Counted from the stretch's first letter, positions 48,489-60,625 are shown. The stretch: 64,000 nt of DNA from Diphasiastrum complanatum (GCA_029204225.1 CM055106.1:6544603-6608602); one strand, 5' to 3'. Program-made: numbers and translations. The notes: a model not told the origin generated them from the sequence alone.

Positions 48489-49942
48489 TTGAATCAAGGC
48501 CAAGAAACGAGTAGTATAGTGCCCAACCTTTTGCTTTGTGCTTGTGGCATTATATACATATTAAGGGCGTTGTAGCTTGTAGTTATGGTAGGACACTTTG
48601 TCATTAGGCTACCAAATGGCAAGATCTTTTCTATAAGTATAATATCTTTAGTTGTTTTCTTGTTCTTCCATATGCCACGTTCAATTTTCTCAATTATTTA
48701 CACAACATTTCCTTCAAAAATTTCTTGGACATTTAGTTCCAAAGTTAATTTTCCAATGTACTTTTGTCTTTATTTATAAAGAAAACCTTTTCACTTTGAT
48801 ATTTTGCTAGGCCATGATACTCTGCAGCCACATGTTTTTGTTTGGCACTCCTTCAATCATAAGTTTTATGTTGGATTGTCATGGCTATTTTTCTTCTTTT
48901 AATGTGACCTTTTGGCATATAATGCTTTGTTTCATATGCTTATAATTGATATACAAGTGAAAGTGGTTGTAGGACAATGACCTATTTTTAATGTAAAGCT
49001 ATGGTCTAGAAGTTTGTAGAATGTTTGTCACTTTCTCTGGAATCTTGCATTCTCAACATTGTAGCAGATTGTTTACGCAATTATGTTTTTCCAACTAGAA
49101 AATGCTAATAATTAATAGACCATGTAGCTAGGTAGTTATTTATGTACATCAATTAAGAGCTTTTCAACCACAACCTCTAGTTTGGTGTTAGGACAAAATT
49201 GATAGGGTGCATATCATCTTTCATACAAGAAAAACAATCAATTTCTTCTCATAAGTTCCAAGTAATTGATTATGGGTCTTGATGCATAATTATGTAGCAT
49301 GGCCAAAGGACAACAACGTTCATTGTGGTCTATCTTTTCCTTTATGGATTATGAGTTGAGTACAATGTAACATGATTGACTATGATACAAAAAAAATATC
49401 TTCCATGATACCCTATTTGTTTACTCATATTGTCCTTTTATAGTGAAGACGTGTAGGAGGAAAAATACTCCAAAGAAATGCCCTTGTTTTTCTCACATAT
49501 GAAAGGGAATGCAAAGAAAATTAGAACTTTTGTGAAATCAAAAAGTCAATAAATGAGAAACTATGACATGATAATGATCTTAGCCTTTGATTTTTTCTAC
49601 TCTTTTACCAAATATTCACATACTCTACAGCTCTTATTGTTTGTTTAATGCACTTTTCAAGCACAATATTTATGCATATCACATTCTGATTTTGTAACAT
49701 TCTTAAGGGTCTTATGGTAGAAAGTTATAGGATCTAAAATATTTTTTGCTCATCAATGACAATATGGAAGAATTATCAAATAAACGAAAGAAGAAAATGA
49801 AGTGCTTCTGTTGTGGCAAGAAATGGCATTGGCAAAGTCACAAGAAAAAAGTTGAATCATAGAATGAAAAGGACAAACAATCAGGCAACCTCATTGAAGG
49901 GGATGTTGATGTTTAGTCTAGAGCACGTGCATACACGCGCGT

Positions 49943-49984
<42 letters not shown>

Positions 49985-50664
49985 CATGTGTCTTGAAAAT
50001 TGTGCAATAAAAGGTGCTTCAAGATCTACATATACACTTATCACTGCACAATCTTGAAAAACTATAATAATGTCCAACTTTTTATTTATACTCTGGACAA
50101 GAGTAAAGTCATCTATATTAGGTTAAGTAGAACCCCATTTTCTTTGTCAAAAGTATCCTTGATGGAGAGAAGCAAATGTTGCAAGTTTTTTATTCTCAAT
50201 TGCTCTATTTTGGTGTAATGTTATTTTAGTAATCTCGCTTGGGTGCTTCTAACTTTGCTTTTGTTTTAGTGAAACTGCTATAGCTCCATAGAGTGTTTGA
50301 GATGTTTAATTTTATTGTTGATAATTAGTAGCATAGTTATTTCATGGTTTGTGTTGTTGGATGTGGAGACTAGCTAGGTAGTGGATGTACGATGGTGGAT
50401 GTGATTAAAGTTAGTGGTGGGACTATGTTATGTCAAATGTTATTTGTTTCTTGTCTTGTATTTGTCGTAACTTGAGGAAGCAAGGGCCATCTTCAAGGCT
50501 CTCCATTAGATCGGACTCCAAGCCACTATACTACCCCATATTCTGCTTTCCTCCTCATGGGAAAAATCTCACTACATTTGCTGCCATTGATGGAGAGCCA
50601 AATGGCTCATGCTTTTTAGCTCTTGCTAAATTTCTTTTGTGCGCACCTAGTTTTTTTTTTTTTT
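48489..50664 (+). repeat. Dispersed repeat family R1, copy 2 (2.2 kb)
   Basis: Collinear with 28386-31414. It contains the same Gag zinc-knuckle relic near 49797 and a (CA)n tract at 49943-49982 that runs straight into the sequence matching 30849 of copy 1, so 1.1 kb of copy 1 is absent. It has extra short blocks near 48955-49030 and 50475-50565 that copy 1 lacks. Confidence 0.8.
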
Positions 50665-51651
50665 CTAAGGCTTCTCTCTCTCTCTCTCAATCTCTATTCT
50701 TGACAATGAAAAGTGATTACAAAATGGTGTCACATGCCCTTATTTAGACAAACCTAGGGTTAGGATTTTTGGTGCACCCAAAACCATGTGCCATAAGAAC
50801 TTGAGTTTATAAAAAGCTTTAAGCCAAATTGCAATTTTAACTACTCGGGTCCTTTTTAATTTTAGGCCCATTGGAGCACATATTTATTTCGACTTCTCGT
50901 GCCATAGGCTTACGAGTACAGTGCACCTTCTATGGTGTCTAACGTTATATTACAAATAGATATTAGTCTTTATGCCAACTCGGCCATGCTTTTATTCTTG
51001 TCGTCATAAGATATGTTGATGAGGCGCTGAGATTTGTTTTAGCTCATTGACCGATTTGCGACTTGTCGATTTCTCTGGCATTGGCGTTCCCGATACATAT
51101 GGATTCTAGAACTCCTTCTCGGTGATTTTTTGACACTCTTTAACATAGTTTGGTGGCTCGACTCTATCACTTAATATTCGTTAGAAGGAAATCAGAAATC
51201 ACATTCAAAATGCAACAATGTTACCAAGTACATTTGATATTTGACGGATGTACAAAGGGCTTGCTGCACTTCCAACGACCTGAATCGCTTCACCACTCTT
51301 TCTTTTTTGCACCTCTGCACATCTTCTCTATCTTGCTTGCATGCTTCTCTCTCTTGCAGGAGAAACAAATTGTGGCTTATGCCCTAACCCTAATGCTAAG
51401 TCAATGACGCCTACTCACATCGATCTAAAATGCTCTAAGATTCACATTAATATAAGCTCTCTTTTGAAGGTCTTGAAGGAAAGGATAATTTCTTACATTA
51501 TACGTTTTCCAGTTCTAACTTGCATTTGGCCTTGTATTTGCAAGGTTGCTTAGACAGTCAAATGTCACAGTAGCTCGATATTTAAAAAAATTATGTAAAC
51601 TTTCCTGTGAAATAAAGCTGAAAAAAAAGTAACACCCAAAAAAAGTAACAC
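50665..51651. other. Unassigned stretch left of element B
   Basis: A short CT tract near 50675 and no recognisable gene. The last 35 bases hold two AAAAAGTAACACC units just before the B insertion. Confidence 0.45.
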
Positions 51652-51656
51652 CAATA
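51652..51656 (+). repeat. Element B target-site duplication, left
   Basis: CAATA, repeated at 57213-57217. Confidence 0.9.
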
Positions 51657-52303
51657 TGTGAAAATTGTCAACATTTCCTTGTCTAGTTTTAGGCCAAAAT
51701 TGCTAAAAATGGCACATAGTTTAGGATCTGACTTTTTACACGTGTGAAACAGGTCTAGATATTTTTAGTAAGTGTATTTTTTCAGTATGAAGAAGTGTCA
51801 AACTTCAAGACCTTCGAAATGAGTCCATTTTCATGTATTTTGGACATATATGCCAATTTTACCTATATAGGGCATATTTTAGGTAAGGAGGGTCTAGAGA
51901 GAGGAGAGAGAGTCATCTCTCTCAGCTATATATAGCAGGTAGGCCGTGGAGAAACAGGTTGGAGCAGATCCATTGTATTCATTTGCTTAATGAGAGATTT
52001 TTCTATTGGGTTCTCCTTCCATTGTTGGCATTGTGTAGTGATTGAGTTCAAGCTTTGTGTGTATGATCTTAGGTGCTTTCCAAAAGTGATAGGCTGATGT
52101 ATTATGGACTGTATAATGCTATTTTGGGCCGCACTTGATGTTTATGGAAGTTTCCATTTGTGATAAATGCTTTTTGATCAAGTTCTTTGCATTCTAGGTA
52201 GCATAGAATGTGTTGCCAATTCCTAGCTTATGTAGTTTGGAGTGCAAGCATTCAAGCCAATGATCTTGGAGTTTAGATCCACTTAAGATCTGTATTTTTC
52301 ACA
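51657..52303 (+). repeat. Element B 5' LTR (647 bp)
   Basis: TATA box CTATATATAG near 51943; ACACGTGTGAA near 51738; GA-rich initiator flank AGAGAGAGGAGAGAGAG near 51895. By eye identical to the 3' LTR. Confidence 0.95.
51943..51952 (+). promoter_or_regulatory. Element B LTR TATA box
   Basis: CTATATATAG about 287 bp into the LTR; the transcript start (R) would lie roughly 30 bp downstream. The same box is in the 3' LTR. Confidence 0.6.
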
Positions 52304-52315
52304 TGGTATCAGAGC
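52304..52315 (+). other. Element B primer-binding site
   Basis: TGGTATCAGAGC adjoining the LTR end, for initiator tRNA-Met priming. Confidence 0.95.
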
Positions 52316-53477
52316 TGGTTGGCTTCTATTTACAGTAAGTATTCCATTTTTGGTGATATTTGGATGTTTGATCAAGTTCTAGCATGATTTTGCATTGCTT
52401 TGTTGATCAAATCTTACTAACCTTTGTTTTGTGAGTTGAACTTGTGGATCAAAAGCATATTTCAGGTCTATTGAAGATCAGAGGCTGAAAAGAAACTATT
52501 TTGGATCAGATCATAACACCTAATCATTTGTTGATTGTGAGGCTTGTGCATATTCAATACTAACAATGTTCTTTTCAATCCTATTGTTGACAATCTCCAT
52601 TCTTGGATGAACACTCTCCTTAAGTGGATGAAACTTCTCCTTAAGTGGATGACAAATGCTCTTTTGAGTGAGTTTTAATTCTCCTAAAGGCTGAGCAAAG
52701 CTCCCATTTGGATGAAAGATCCCCTTTTTTGGGTGAACATATTGTAAGCTCCATTGTGAAGAGCATATTGTAAAGATTGTCATCAATTTTGGCATAAATT
52801 TTGGTGTACTTTGTTGAGCATGTAAGTAACTCTCCTTATGTAATTTGATTGGAGCATTTGCTGGAAGGTGTTAACCATTATGCAAGTGTGTTTTCAGGTT
52901 CTTAACAGGTTGAGGAACATTCTCATGTGAAGTGATCTTAGATCTACATCTAAACACCAAGATTTGACAAGATAGTGAAGCTAGTCTTGTGATTCACTAA
53001 GTGTGCTCATTCATTCACCTCTAAATCTTGTATTTATCACTTGCTGGAGTTTATAAACTTTTAGAAGTGTGGTTTACATGTGGTTTTACAGGTTGAATCA
53101 ATATCTTAGTGTGTTGATCATATGTTGATCAAGTTTGTTCATTACTAGGTAATCTTGGCATCCTAGTTTTGGGTATTTTCTAAGAATGCAAGTAACTCTT
53201 CACACCATAACTTGATTTGGTCACTTGCTGGAAAGTTTGAGAGCTTAAGCAAGAGTGTGTTCAGGTTGGTTTGAGTTTGTAATCCATTCTTAGTGTGTGC
53301 AAAGTGTTGCATGTGTTTCAATCTTCCTTTCTATGCTTGAAAGCCAAATAGTTTCAAGATAGAGGTCATTTAGGGTTCTAAATCTTTTAAGATCTTCTCC
53401 TTCTTCATTTATTGAGAGAAAGGAGAGTGCTAGGTGCATTAGAACAGAGCCTAAGGACACAAGAAGATTTTAGCATC
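52316..53477 (+). other. Element B untranslated leader
   Basis: Nearly identical to the leader of element A up to about 53337, then abruptly diverged in the last 140 bp before gag. It could hold packaging signals. Confidence 0.85.
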
Positions 53478-56400
53478 ATGACATCCAATGGTGGAATCAT
53501 GTTGGAAGCTAAAGAGAGGTTAAACTCTACAAACTATTCAACTTGGAAAGTGAGGATGGAGTCTTTACTAGAGTTGAATGAGCTAATGGATATAGTTGTG
53601 GGAATTGAAGAAAGACCTCTAATTCTTCAAGAGCAACTAAATTTTGATAGAAGGGCTAAAAGAGCCTTACATATCATAAAGATGAATGTTACCAATGAAC
53701 TTCTTAAAGAAGTTGGTAAATGTACTTCTTCAAGTGAAGCATGGAATGCTTTGAAGAAGATCTATGAGTCCAAATCCACATCTAGGGTTCTCACCCTAAG
53801 AAGGCAAATCTTCCAAAGTTGTCAAAGAGAGGGAGAGAGTGCACATTCATTTGTCTTGAAGGTTAAATCCTTGAATGATGATCTAGCATGCATAGATGAA
53901 AGCATAAAGGATGGGGAACTAGTTCAAGTCATATTGAATGGTTTGCTTGATGAACATTCTAACCTTGTACAATGCTTTGCTATACAAAAGTCCTTGCCAA
54001 GTGTCAATGACTTGCAAGAGATCTTGGTGGCTGAAGAGCATAGGTTGCAAGCCAAAGGTGGTGGTGCATCAACACAAGGTGGAGATGAAGAAGCTCTTTT
54101 CACAAAGGGCAAGTTCAAAGGCAAGTGGTCCAAGCAAGGTAGTTTGGAGCATGGAAAGCATTCTTCTTCTTTGCAAAGTAGGAAGCAAGATAAGTCCAAG
54201 TTCAAATGTTTTTATTGTGGGATAAAAGGACATTTTGCAAATGAATGCCATAAGAAACAAAATGCTAGATCTAGGTTGAGATCTAATGTACTTCTTGGAG
54301 ATGATAATTGTTGTGCTAACTTGGCAAGCTTTGGTGAATCTATGGTCAATTTTTTGGATCCATTGGATCTTGAAGATGCACTAGTGTTACCTACTAGTCA
54401 TATGGAGTCATGTGGAGCTAAATTAGCATCATGTTTGTACTCTTCTACTCATGGACTTCCAAGGCTTGGTGGTTCTTCAATGGTGCTAGATGGCAAGTGC
54501 AAAAATGGAAAAGGTAAGGAAGGAGCTAACTTCATCAATGGAGTTGATGAAGATTCTTCTTTGGAAGTGATTGTTGCTAATGACTTGTTTGTTCATATGG
54601 AAAAAGATGGAGATGCTAAGTGTCATTCTTTGCAAGAAGATGGTTGTTCTTCTAATTCTTTTCATATTGATGTATGTAATCATGTGGGAAAAGATGATGG
54701 TGCTTTGAGCATGCTTGAAGGAAATGGTTCTTTTACATCTTTTTGTGATAAAGTCATTTGTGCAACAAGTGGTGTCACATTTCTTCATAAAAAGAGTAGA
54801 TCAAAGGTTTCTATCATGAGACTTGGTGAGGGAGATCACAAGTCAAAAGGAAGAGAAGTATGTGAAGTGTTCAAAGTAGGATGTACTTTGAATGATGTTT
54901 TTATGAACGATAGTGAGGAAGAATCATTATCATATGACTCATTACCTAAATCATTGAGTAGAAGTTCATGTTTGAAAAGAGAGAGTACTTCAATCACTCT
55001 TATGTTGAAGGTACTAAGGATTCTTTTCTTGGCTTCTAATATTCAAGAGTCTTCTACTTCTTATGGTGCAACTATCAAGAGGGAGGTTTCTAACTTTTGT
55101 GGTGCTAGCATTAAGAGGGAGTCTTGTGAAGGAAAGGGCAATGGAAGAGTGGTTCTTGGGAAGATCCAAAGCATGGATCTAACATCTCTTCATCAACTCA
55201 AAGCATTCTATGATTGTGGTGGATTGTTCATTCATGGTCAAGATGGCAAAAGGTTGGTTGAAGAAGACTACATGGAGCAACTCAAGTGGCAACTTCTTCA
55301 AGGCAAGGGAGATATCATTGGTGAGCTTATTGAGGTTTGTTATGAACTCAAGAGGGCTGTTTTGATTAGGTTTGATACTCATCTTCACCTACTCTACTTC
55401 ATGTTAAATGGAAATGTTGGAATCTATCTTTTGGTTTATGATGGTGGCATTGTTTTCACTAACTATAGTGAAGGGTCAAATTTGAGCATTGATGAGATCT
55501 TGTGGGATCTTAATCATGTGTTTGAGAGGGAGTATCTTCAGAGTTTCAGATCTGAAGATGTTCACATATGCAAGATCTTTGATGTCTTATTGGAAGATCA
55601 AGAGGTTGATCTTGGATTGCTTCATCAACACCAAGAGACAAGTGGCAATTCGAAGCTAGTGAAAAGCATCAAAGAAGAGACAAATGGTCAAGGCATTTTG
55701 GATCTGTTTTTACAGGTTCTTGAAGGTTCAAGTAAGGTCTTTGGAGCTGCAAGGAAGTGTCTTCTTACTCTACCTCACTTGCCTAATCTCATGTATGAAC
55801 ATTGTTATGTCAATGTGTTGAAATTGTCAAATTTCAATAAAACTAGTTCCATAGTTTTGCATCCTTTGGATCTTGGAGATGGAATAGTTATCATTGCTGG
55901 TTTGTATGATCAAGTACATGAATTCATTCAGATCTTGAAAGGTATTGAAGTGGTCAATATGTTTTCTTTTGAACAAAGTTCAAGATCTAGTATTCTAGTG
56001 TTGGCAAATTGGCAACTTGTTGACATTGTAGGATCAAGCGTTGTGTGCAAATCTTGTGGAGGTACTTCAAGTATTTCAAGTTCAGGTTTTGGTCATTCAA
56101 ATGGAGTAGGGAACACATCTTTTTGGCATTCATTCACTCAAAGGCTTTCATGGATTGAAGATCTACAAAGGCAAGGTGGTGATGGAAGTTCATTCATGGA
56201 GATACATGTTGCATTCACTATATGTATAGTGAAATGTGGAGGAGGCATGCAAACACTTGTTGATCACTTTCATTTACAACTTGTTTGCTGCTATTTTACA
56301 GAGAAACCAGAGATGGATACATGGAGGAATTCATTAATTGAGATTCTATGTTCTTTTACATGTACCATTTTTATGACTCTATGTAAAATTGATGTAAGAA

Positions 56401-56552
56401 ATAGTGAAGCATCCTATATGGACACTATTATCTATATCAATTATGTTGTGTCCTATTTTGTACATATTAGGATCCTTGAGAAGAGATCTATTCTGATGAT
56501 GGAGATCATTCTTAAGTTGGAACAAAGTAGTGTTGTAAAACTAGCAAGTTAA
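53478..56552 (+). CDS. Element B Gag fused to a long unrecognised protein (1,024 aa)
   Basis: I choose ATG 53478 because it matches the Gag start of element A (M-x-SNGGIMLE); the frame is open from 53412. Residues 1-240 are copia Gag (NYSTWKVRMESLLELNELMD; SEAWNALKKIYESKSTSRVL) about as similar to A as expected for diverged relatives. The CCHC zinc knuckle CFYCGIKGHFANEC is at 244-257. From about residue 270 to 1,024 the protein resembles neither protease, integrase, RT nor RNase H: first a Ser/Asp/Gly-rich part (to about 530), then a more globular Leu-rich part (KAFYDCGGLFIHGQDGKRL; NLMYEHCYVNVLKLSNF) with two hydrophobic stretches near 950-970 and 983-1000. The frame is unbroken and stops 13 bp before the LTR. 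Gag probably packages the RNA; the fused part is unknown, possibly captured host sequence, an env-like remnant or rapidly evolved pol remains. Confidence 0.85.
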   Translation: MTSNGGIMLEAKERLNSTNYSTWKVRMESLLELNELMDIVVGIEERPLILQEQLNFDRRAKRALHIIKMNVTNELLKEVGKCTSSSEAWNALKKIYESKSTSRVLTLRRQIFQSCQREGESAHSFVLKVKSLNDDLACIDESIKDGELVQVILNGLLDEHSNLVQCFAIQKSLPSVNDLQEILVAEEHRLQAKGGGASTQGGDEEALFTKGKFKGKWSKQGSLEHGKHSSSLQSRKQDKSKFKCFYCGIKGHFANECHKKQNARSRLRSNVLLGDDNCCANLASFGESMVNFLDPLDLEDALVLPTSHMESCGAKLASCLYSSTHGLPRLGGSSMVLDGKCKNGKGKEGANFINGVDEDSSLEVIVANDLFVHMEKDGDAKCHSLQEDGCSSNSFHIDVCNHVGKDDGALSMLEGNGSFTSFCDKVICATSGVTFLHKKSRSKVSIMRLGEGDHKSKGREVCEVFKVGCTLNDVFMNDSEEESLSYDSLPKSLSRSSCLKRESTSITLMLKVLRILFLASNIQESSTSYGATIKREVSNFCGASIKRESCEGKGNGRVVLGKIQSMDLTSLHQLKAFYDCGGLFIHGQDGKRLVEEDYMEQLKWQLLQGKGDIIGELIEVCYELKRAVLIRFDTHLHLLYFMLNGNVGIYLLVYDGGIVFTNYSEGSNLSIDEILWDLNHVFEREYLQSFRSEDVHICKIFDVLLEDQEVDLGLLHQHQETSGNSKLVKSIKEETNGQGILDLFLQVLEGSSKVFGAARKCLLTLPHLPNLMYEHCYVNVLKLSNFNKTSSIVLHPLDLGDGIVIIAGLYDQVHEFIQILKGIEVVNMFSFEQSSRSSILVLANWQLVDIVGSSVVCKSCGGTSSISSSGFGHSNGVGNTSFWHSFTQRLSWIEDLQRQGGDGSSFMEIHVAFTICIVKCGGGMQTLVDHFHLQLVCCYFTEKPEMDTWRNSLIEILCSFTCTIFMTLCKIDVRNSEASYMDTIIYINYVVSYFVHIRILEKRSILMMEIILKLEQSSVVKLAS

Positions 56553-56565
56553 GTTGAAGAGGGAG
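56553..56565 (+). other. Element B polypurine tract
   Basis: Purine-rich GTTGAAGAGGGAG directly before the 3' LTR, the expected plus-strand primer. Confidence 0.8.
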
Positions 56566-57212
56566 TGTGAAAATTGTCAACATTTCCTTGTCTAGTTTTA
56601 GGCCAAAATTGCTAAAAATGGCACATAGTTTAGGATCTGACTTTTTACACGTGTGAAACAGGTCTAGATATTTTTAGTAAGTGTATTTTTTCAGTATGAA
56701 GAAGTGTCAAACTTCAAGACCTTCGAAATGAGTCCATTTTCATGTATTTTGGACATATATGCCAATTTTACCTATATAGGGCATATTTTAGGTAAGGAGG
56801 GTCTAGAGAGAGGAGAGAGAGTCATCTCTCTCAGCTATATATAGCAGGTAGGCCGTGGAGAAACAGGTTGGAGCAGATCCATTGTATTCATTTGCTTAAT
56901 GAGAGATTTTTCTATTGGGTTCTCCTTCCATTGTTGGCATTGTGTAGTGATTGAGTTCAAGCTTTGTGTGTATGATCTTAGGTGCTTTCCAAAAGTGATA
57001 GGCTGATGTATTATGGACTGTATAATGCTATTTTGGGCCGCACTTGATGTTTATGGAAGTTTCCATTTGTGATAAATGCTTTTTGATCAAGTTCTTTGCA
57101 TTCTAGGTAGCATAGAATGTGTTGCCAATTCCTAGCTTATGTAGTTTGGAGTGCAAGCATTCAAGCCAATGATCTTGGAGTTTAGATCCACTTAAGATCT
57201 GTATTTTTCACA
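56566..57212 (+). repeat. Element B 3' LTR (647 bp)
   Basis: Same length as the 5' LTR and no difference seen by eye; followed by CAATA. Confidence 0.95.
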
Positions 57213-57809
57213 CAATACAACACAATTTCCAATAATTTAATATACTTGCATATACTATAATGATATTCATATGGCTTATAATGAATATTAGCATAAAAAT
57301 ACCCCACCTATCTCAAACTATGCAATAAGAATTTTGGAATTTCATCTCTCTCTAGCAAACACCTCTATCTCTGAGATATCCATGACCTACAAAAAACAAA
57401 TAAAAGTTAAAAATATTTACAACAACCAAATACCGACGTATTCTCTACACTTACATAGAATAAGATGAGTAGCAGTTATACCAACTTACCACAATCATCT
57501 AATTTAGCTCATACAATAGACGCTTAATATAATTATTGATTTATCTAGTTGTCTAGCATTGCTTTTTGCATTTGCTATCTTTCGGCTAATAAATACTTAC
57601 AACTGATTATAGTCTAGAAGACTAGTATTGTAATATTTGGTTGCCATTCCAATATCAATCGCACGTATAGATTCAATAATGTATTTCTTGTACTACCTTG
57701 ATTTACGTCTAGTAAGAATTATTAGCTATATCTACGTCTTGTCAAGGCAAGAATCATCAATTCACACCATTATTGAAGAGCGGCCATGTAGGTTCAACTA
57801 ATTATAAGG
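57213..57809. other. Right flank of element B
   Basis: Begins with the target duplication CAATA (57213-57217). AT-rich, no gene seen. Confidence 0.5.
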
Positions 57810-57989
57810 TTGTTATGTGCATGTGTGCCTTTCAAGTATATCTATTTTATTGATTCATATGCATTAGCCTACATATACCATATTCATTTCGATCTTGATA
57901 TCCTGCACAATAGCAATTCAAGAAGGATTTTGATCTCATTTGTAATTGTGGAAGGTGTCTTTCTTTTGAGAGAAATTTTGATAGCAACT

Positions 57990-58740
57990 ATGAGTGCTGC
58001 TTCTAGGATGTATCCATTTGTGGATTGTACTGATCTTACTACAGATGATGAGGATAGTGTGGTCGAGATTAAACGAAATGATTTTGCCACATAAGATGTT
58101 GTGCATCTTCATGACTGGAGAATTTCACAACTCATTGAAACTCTTCCTTTATCAAGTAAGCTAAGAAAATTGGTTGATATGTGGGAAGTTCCACTAGCGG
58201 TGACTGAAATTCCACATACTTATAATGGAAATTTGACTTTCTCAATTGAAATTCCACCTTCTCAATTGAAATTGATAGAAATTCCACCTTCTCAATTGAT
58301 ATCAATGGAGGGAATGGAGAGGTCTTTTGATTTCCATAACTGGGCATGCTATTCTACAACCATTATCCAGGGATTTGCAGGTGTGGTTCGTGTTTTGAAC
58401 TCTGGAGGAGGGTTTGTATGTACCAGTGACACCTACAATCACCTTTCAACTTTTGGTGAAAAAATCAAAAAAAATTTATAGGTCATTTGAATAGACAATG
58501 CTCTGTTGATGCACCACCTATCAATTATGGCACTTTCAAGTGTAAGTAATGTGATGCATTTTTTGATTGTGTGATGGAATGCCAAGCAAAGATATATCAT
58601 GATATTAGGTACACCAAGTTGGCCATTCATGATGGTACTCATGAAAATGAATATGGTAGTGGCCAATCAAGCAATGTAGTTAATAATGTAGAGCTAGAGG
58701 CAAATAACAACAACTTTGTTTTATCGGCCTTTTAGTTAAA
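57990..58740 (+). pseudogene. Unrecognised gene-like relic
   Basis: A frame starting MSAASRMYPFVDCTDLTTDD runs to TAA at 58092; a second continues to 58481 with an internal repeat (IEIPPSQL twice) and GVVRVLNSGGGFVCTSD, and a third, after a shift, gives CDAFFDCVMECQAK and KLAIHDGTHENEYG. I do not recognise the family. The strand-Gly-Gly-strand pattern near 58385-58430 is reminiscent of a methyltransferase fold segment, but that is weak. Stops and shifts indicate a dead copy. Confidence 0.3.
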
Positions 58741-59239
58741 CATAAAGGGTGGTTTTTTTGTGGACCTTGCATCCAAATGTCTTATTTCCTTAAGGAAGCT
58801 TGACAATATCCCAAATATTATTTTTTATATAACCATTATATTCAGCATTCATATTATCGAACCATTCTCTTATTTACATACATCTTCATAGAAAAAACTT
58901 TTTTTTTTAATCATTATAAAGATTGTTTCACTTGGTCATACACATATCTAAAGAGAATCTCCCTAGAAGCTATTTATGACACCATTCCATTAGTCAACAA
59001 GATTGAACCCAAGGTTAGTAGACCATATTGGTGCAATCCCCTCTCAACTCATACAATAAGAGTTGCATGATTATTAGATATGAAATTTGTGAAAAAATTA
59101 GATCCAAACGTGTCATAAATGAATCTATGTGACAGCCCATAACAACAGGAGAGTCGTTTTAGCAAATCTATTTATCTCTCTCTTCCTCTATTGCCATCCG
59201 CTCTCACCACTTCTATTCCAACAGAATCCAAGTGCCTAC
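58741..59239. other. Unassigned stretch
   Basis: AT-rich, nothing recognised. Confidence 0.4.
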
Positions 59240-59813
59240 TGTTGGGAATCCACTGCGACGCAACGAAAGCGGACGCGGAATCCTCGGTGCATGCAGCCAC
59301 ATTAATCGGATTTAGATTGACTTCAATAGATCGAGGTCTATCCTACTTGATCATAGCTTCAAAGTCACTAGATTCGACACAATCGATTCCATAGCCATGC
59401 ACAAATTAATTTTATTTAGATTTAGCTTTGCGAAAGTGTATTAGGTGTAGAAATTAGAGTGACAAATCGACATAGGCTGTCATTCATATGAATAATTTAA
59501 TCTATGAATAACCTTATCTCCAAGCAAGAATCGATTTAAACATGAATAAAATGAGCATTCAATCAAAATATGCATGACCTAGATTATGGAATGATGATAA
59601 TTCAGTCATTAATAGTTACAGTCTCAATGCAGACAAAGCCACGTTCTTCTTGAGACAATACTCTATAATAACAGAGAGAAAGAACAAAGCAATTTCCCTC
59701 TAGATATTTGATTGATCGACTAGATCGATGATTGAGCTAACCAAGCAACTGATAAGTTGCTGGATATATACATGTGGCTGACTAATTAAAAGAATACTTA
59801 ATTCGTAATTTAC
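59240..59813 (-). repeat. Possible 3' LTR of the copia gag relic
   Basis: On the minus strand the interval could start TGTAAATTACG and end CCCAACA. It directly follows gag, so pol would be deleted. No matching second LTR was found, so the call is weak. Confidence 0.3.
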
Positions 59814-59829
59814 AATTGCTTCTTCTTGT

Positions 59830-60625
59830 CGTTGTTGAATTTCAAGATCCGACAGTCATGGATTTTGTGGTTCGTCATCTTACAATATTTGCAGAAGTGT
59901 CTTTTCTTGTTTTGAGCAGGTTGTTGATTCTAGGTCTTCTATGACTGTTACTGATTGTCGTCAATTTGTCTGACAACTTTTTTCCTCTATTGCTTCCTTC
60001 TGTTCTTCTTCGACAAATAATGATTGTGAGTCGTTGATGGAGGACGAGGATGTCCCATTCCTTCTTGTCTCCTCCTGTAGTAGCATGATTATGACTATGG
60101 ACAATGTAATATCTGAGTGTGTGGAAATCATCATCATCTAGTTTTCATATGATGATGGCAAGCTGGACAATAAGGTCATTACAACATCAGAGTCTTCGAT
60201 CACTAAACCTATTGTTGCCATCTGCTCTAATAGAATCTTATATTAATTAATGTGATTCAAAACATAATCACTTTCTGACATTCTGAGTGAGAAGAAATTT
60301 TTTCTCAGATGCAGCTTTGAAGTGACATCCCTCACTTCATATAGTGTATTCAATATATCCCAAGCCTCTTTTGAAGATTTGCTTTGTCTGATGTGGCCAA
60401 TCTGTGTCGGAGATGTTATGGGTGATCAAGGCAAATGCCTTGCCATCCCTGAGCTTTGATTTAGAAATGGCTTACTCATCAACACTAGGAAGTAGTTCAA
60501 TTCCAACGACTATTTCCCAAAGCTCCTTGGCCATCAAAACTACTCTTATCTTGAATTTTTCATAAGTGGTAATTCGAACCATCAAGTTTGCTTACCATTA
60601 GAGCATATTGTGGTTGCGAATCCAT
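59830..60625 (-). pseudogene. Ty1/copia gag relic with intact zinc knuckle
   Basis: From the ATG at 60625 (minus) the frame reads like a copia Gag: SKLDGSNYHL, then after a shift MAKELWEIVVGIE, and later LPSSYEN. Near the end the zinc knuckle CKYCKMTNHKIHDC (C-x2-C-x4-H-x4-C) is preserved at 59852-59896. Multiple stops and shifts break the frame. A PBS lies 140 bp upstream. Confidence 0.8.

Larger units (their letters stand above)
51657..57212 (+). mobile_element. Element B: complete non-autonomous copia-like retrotransposon
   Basis: The 5,556-bp element has two 647-bp LTRs without visible difference, TG...CA ends extended to TGTGAAAA/TTTTCACA, a PBS (TGGTATCAGAGC), a 1.17-kb leader, one long frame, and a purine-rich tract (GTTGAAGAGGGAG) before the 3' LTR. 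It is flanked by the 5-bp duplication CAATA. The frame encodes Gag fused to an unrecognised protein, and no protease, integrase, RT or RNase H. This fits non-autonomous TR-GAG-type elements, with an unusually long extra coding part. Identical LTRs indicate a very recent insertion. Confidence 0.93.
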
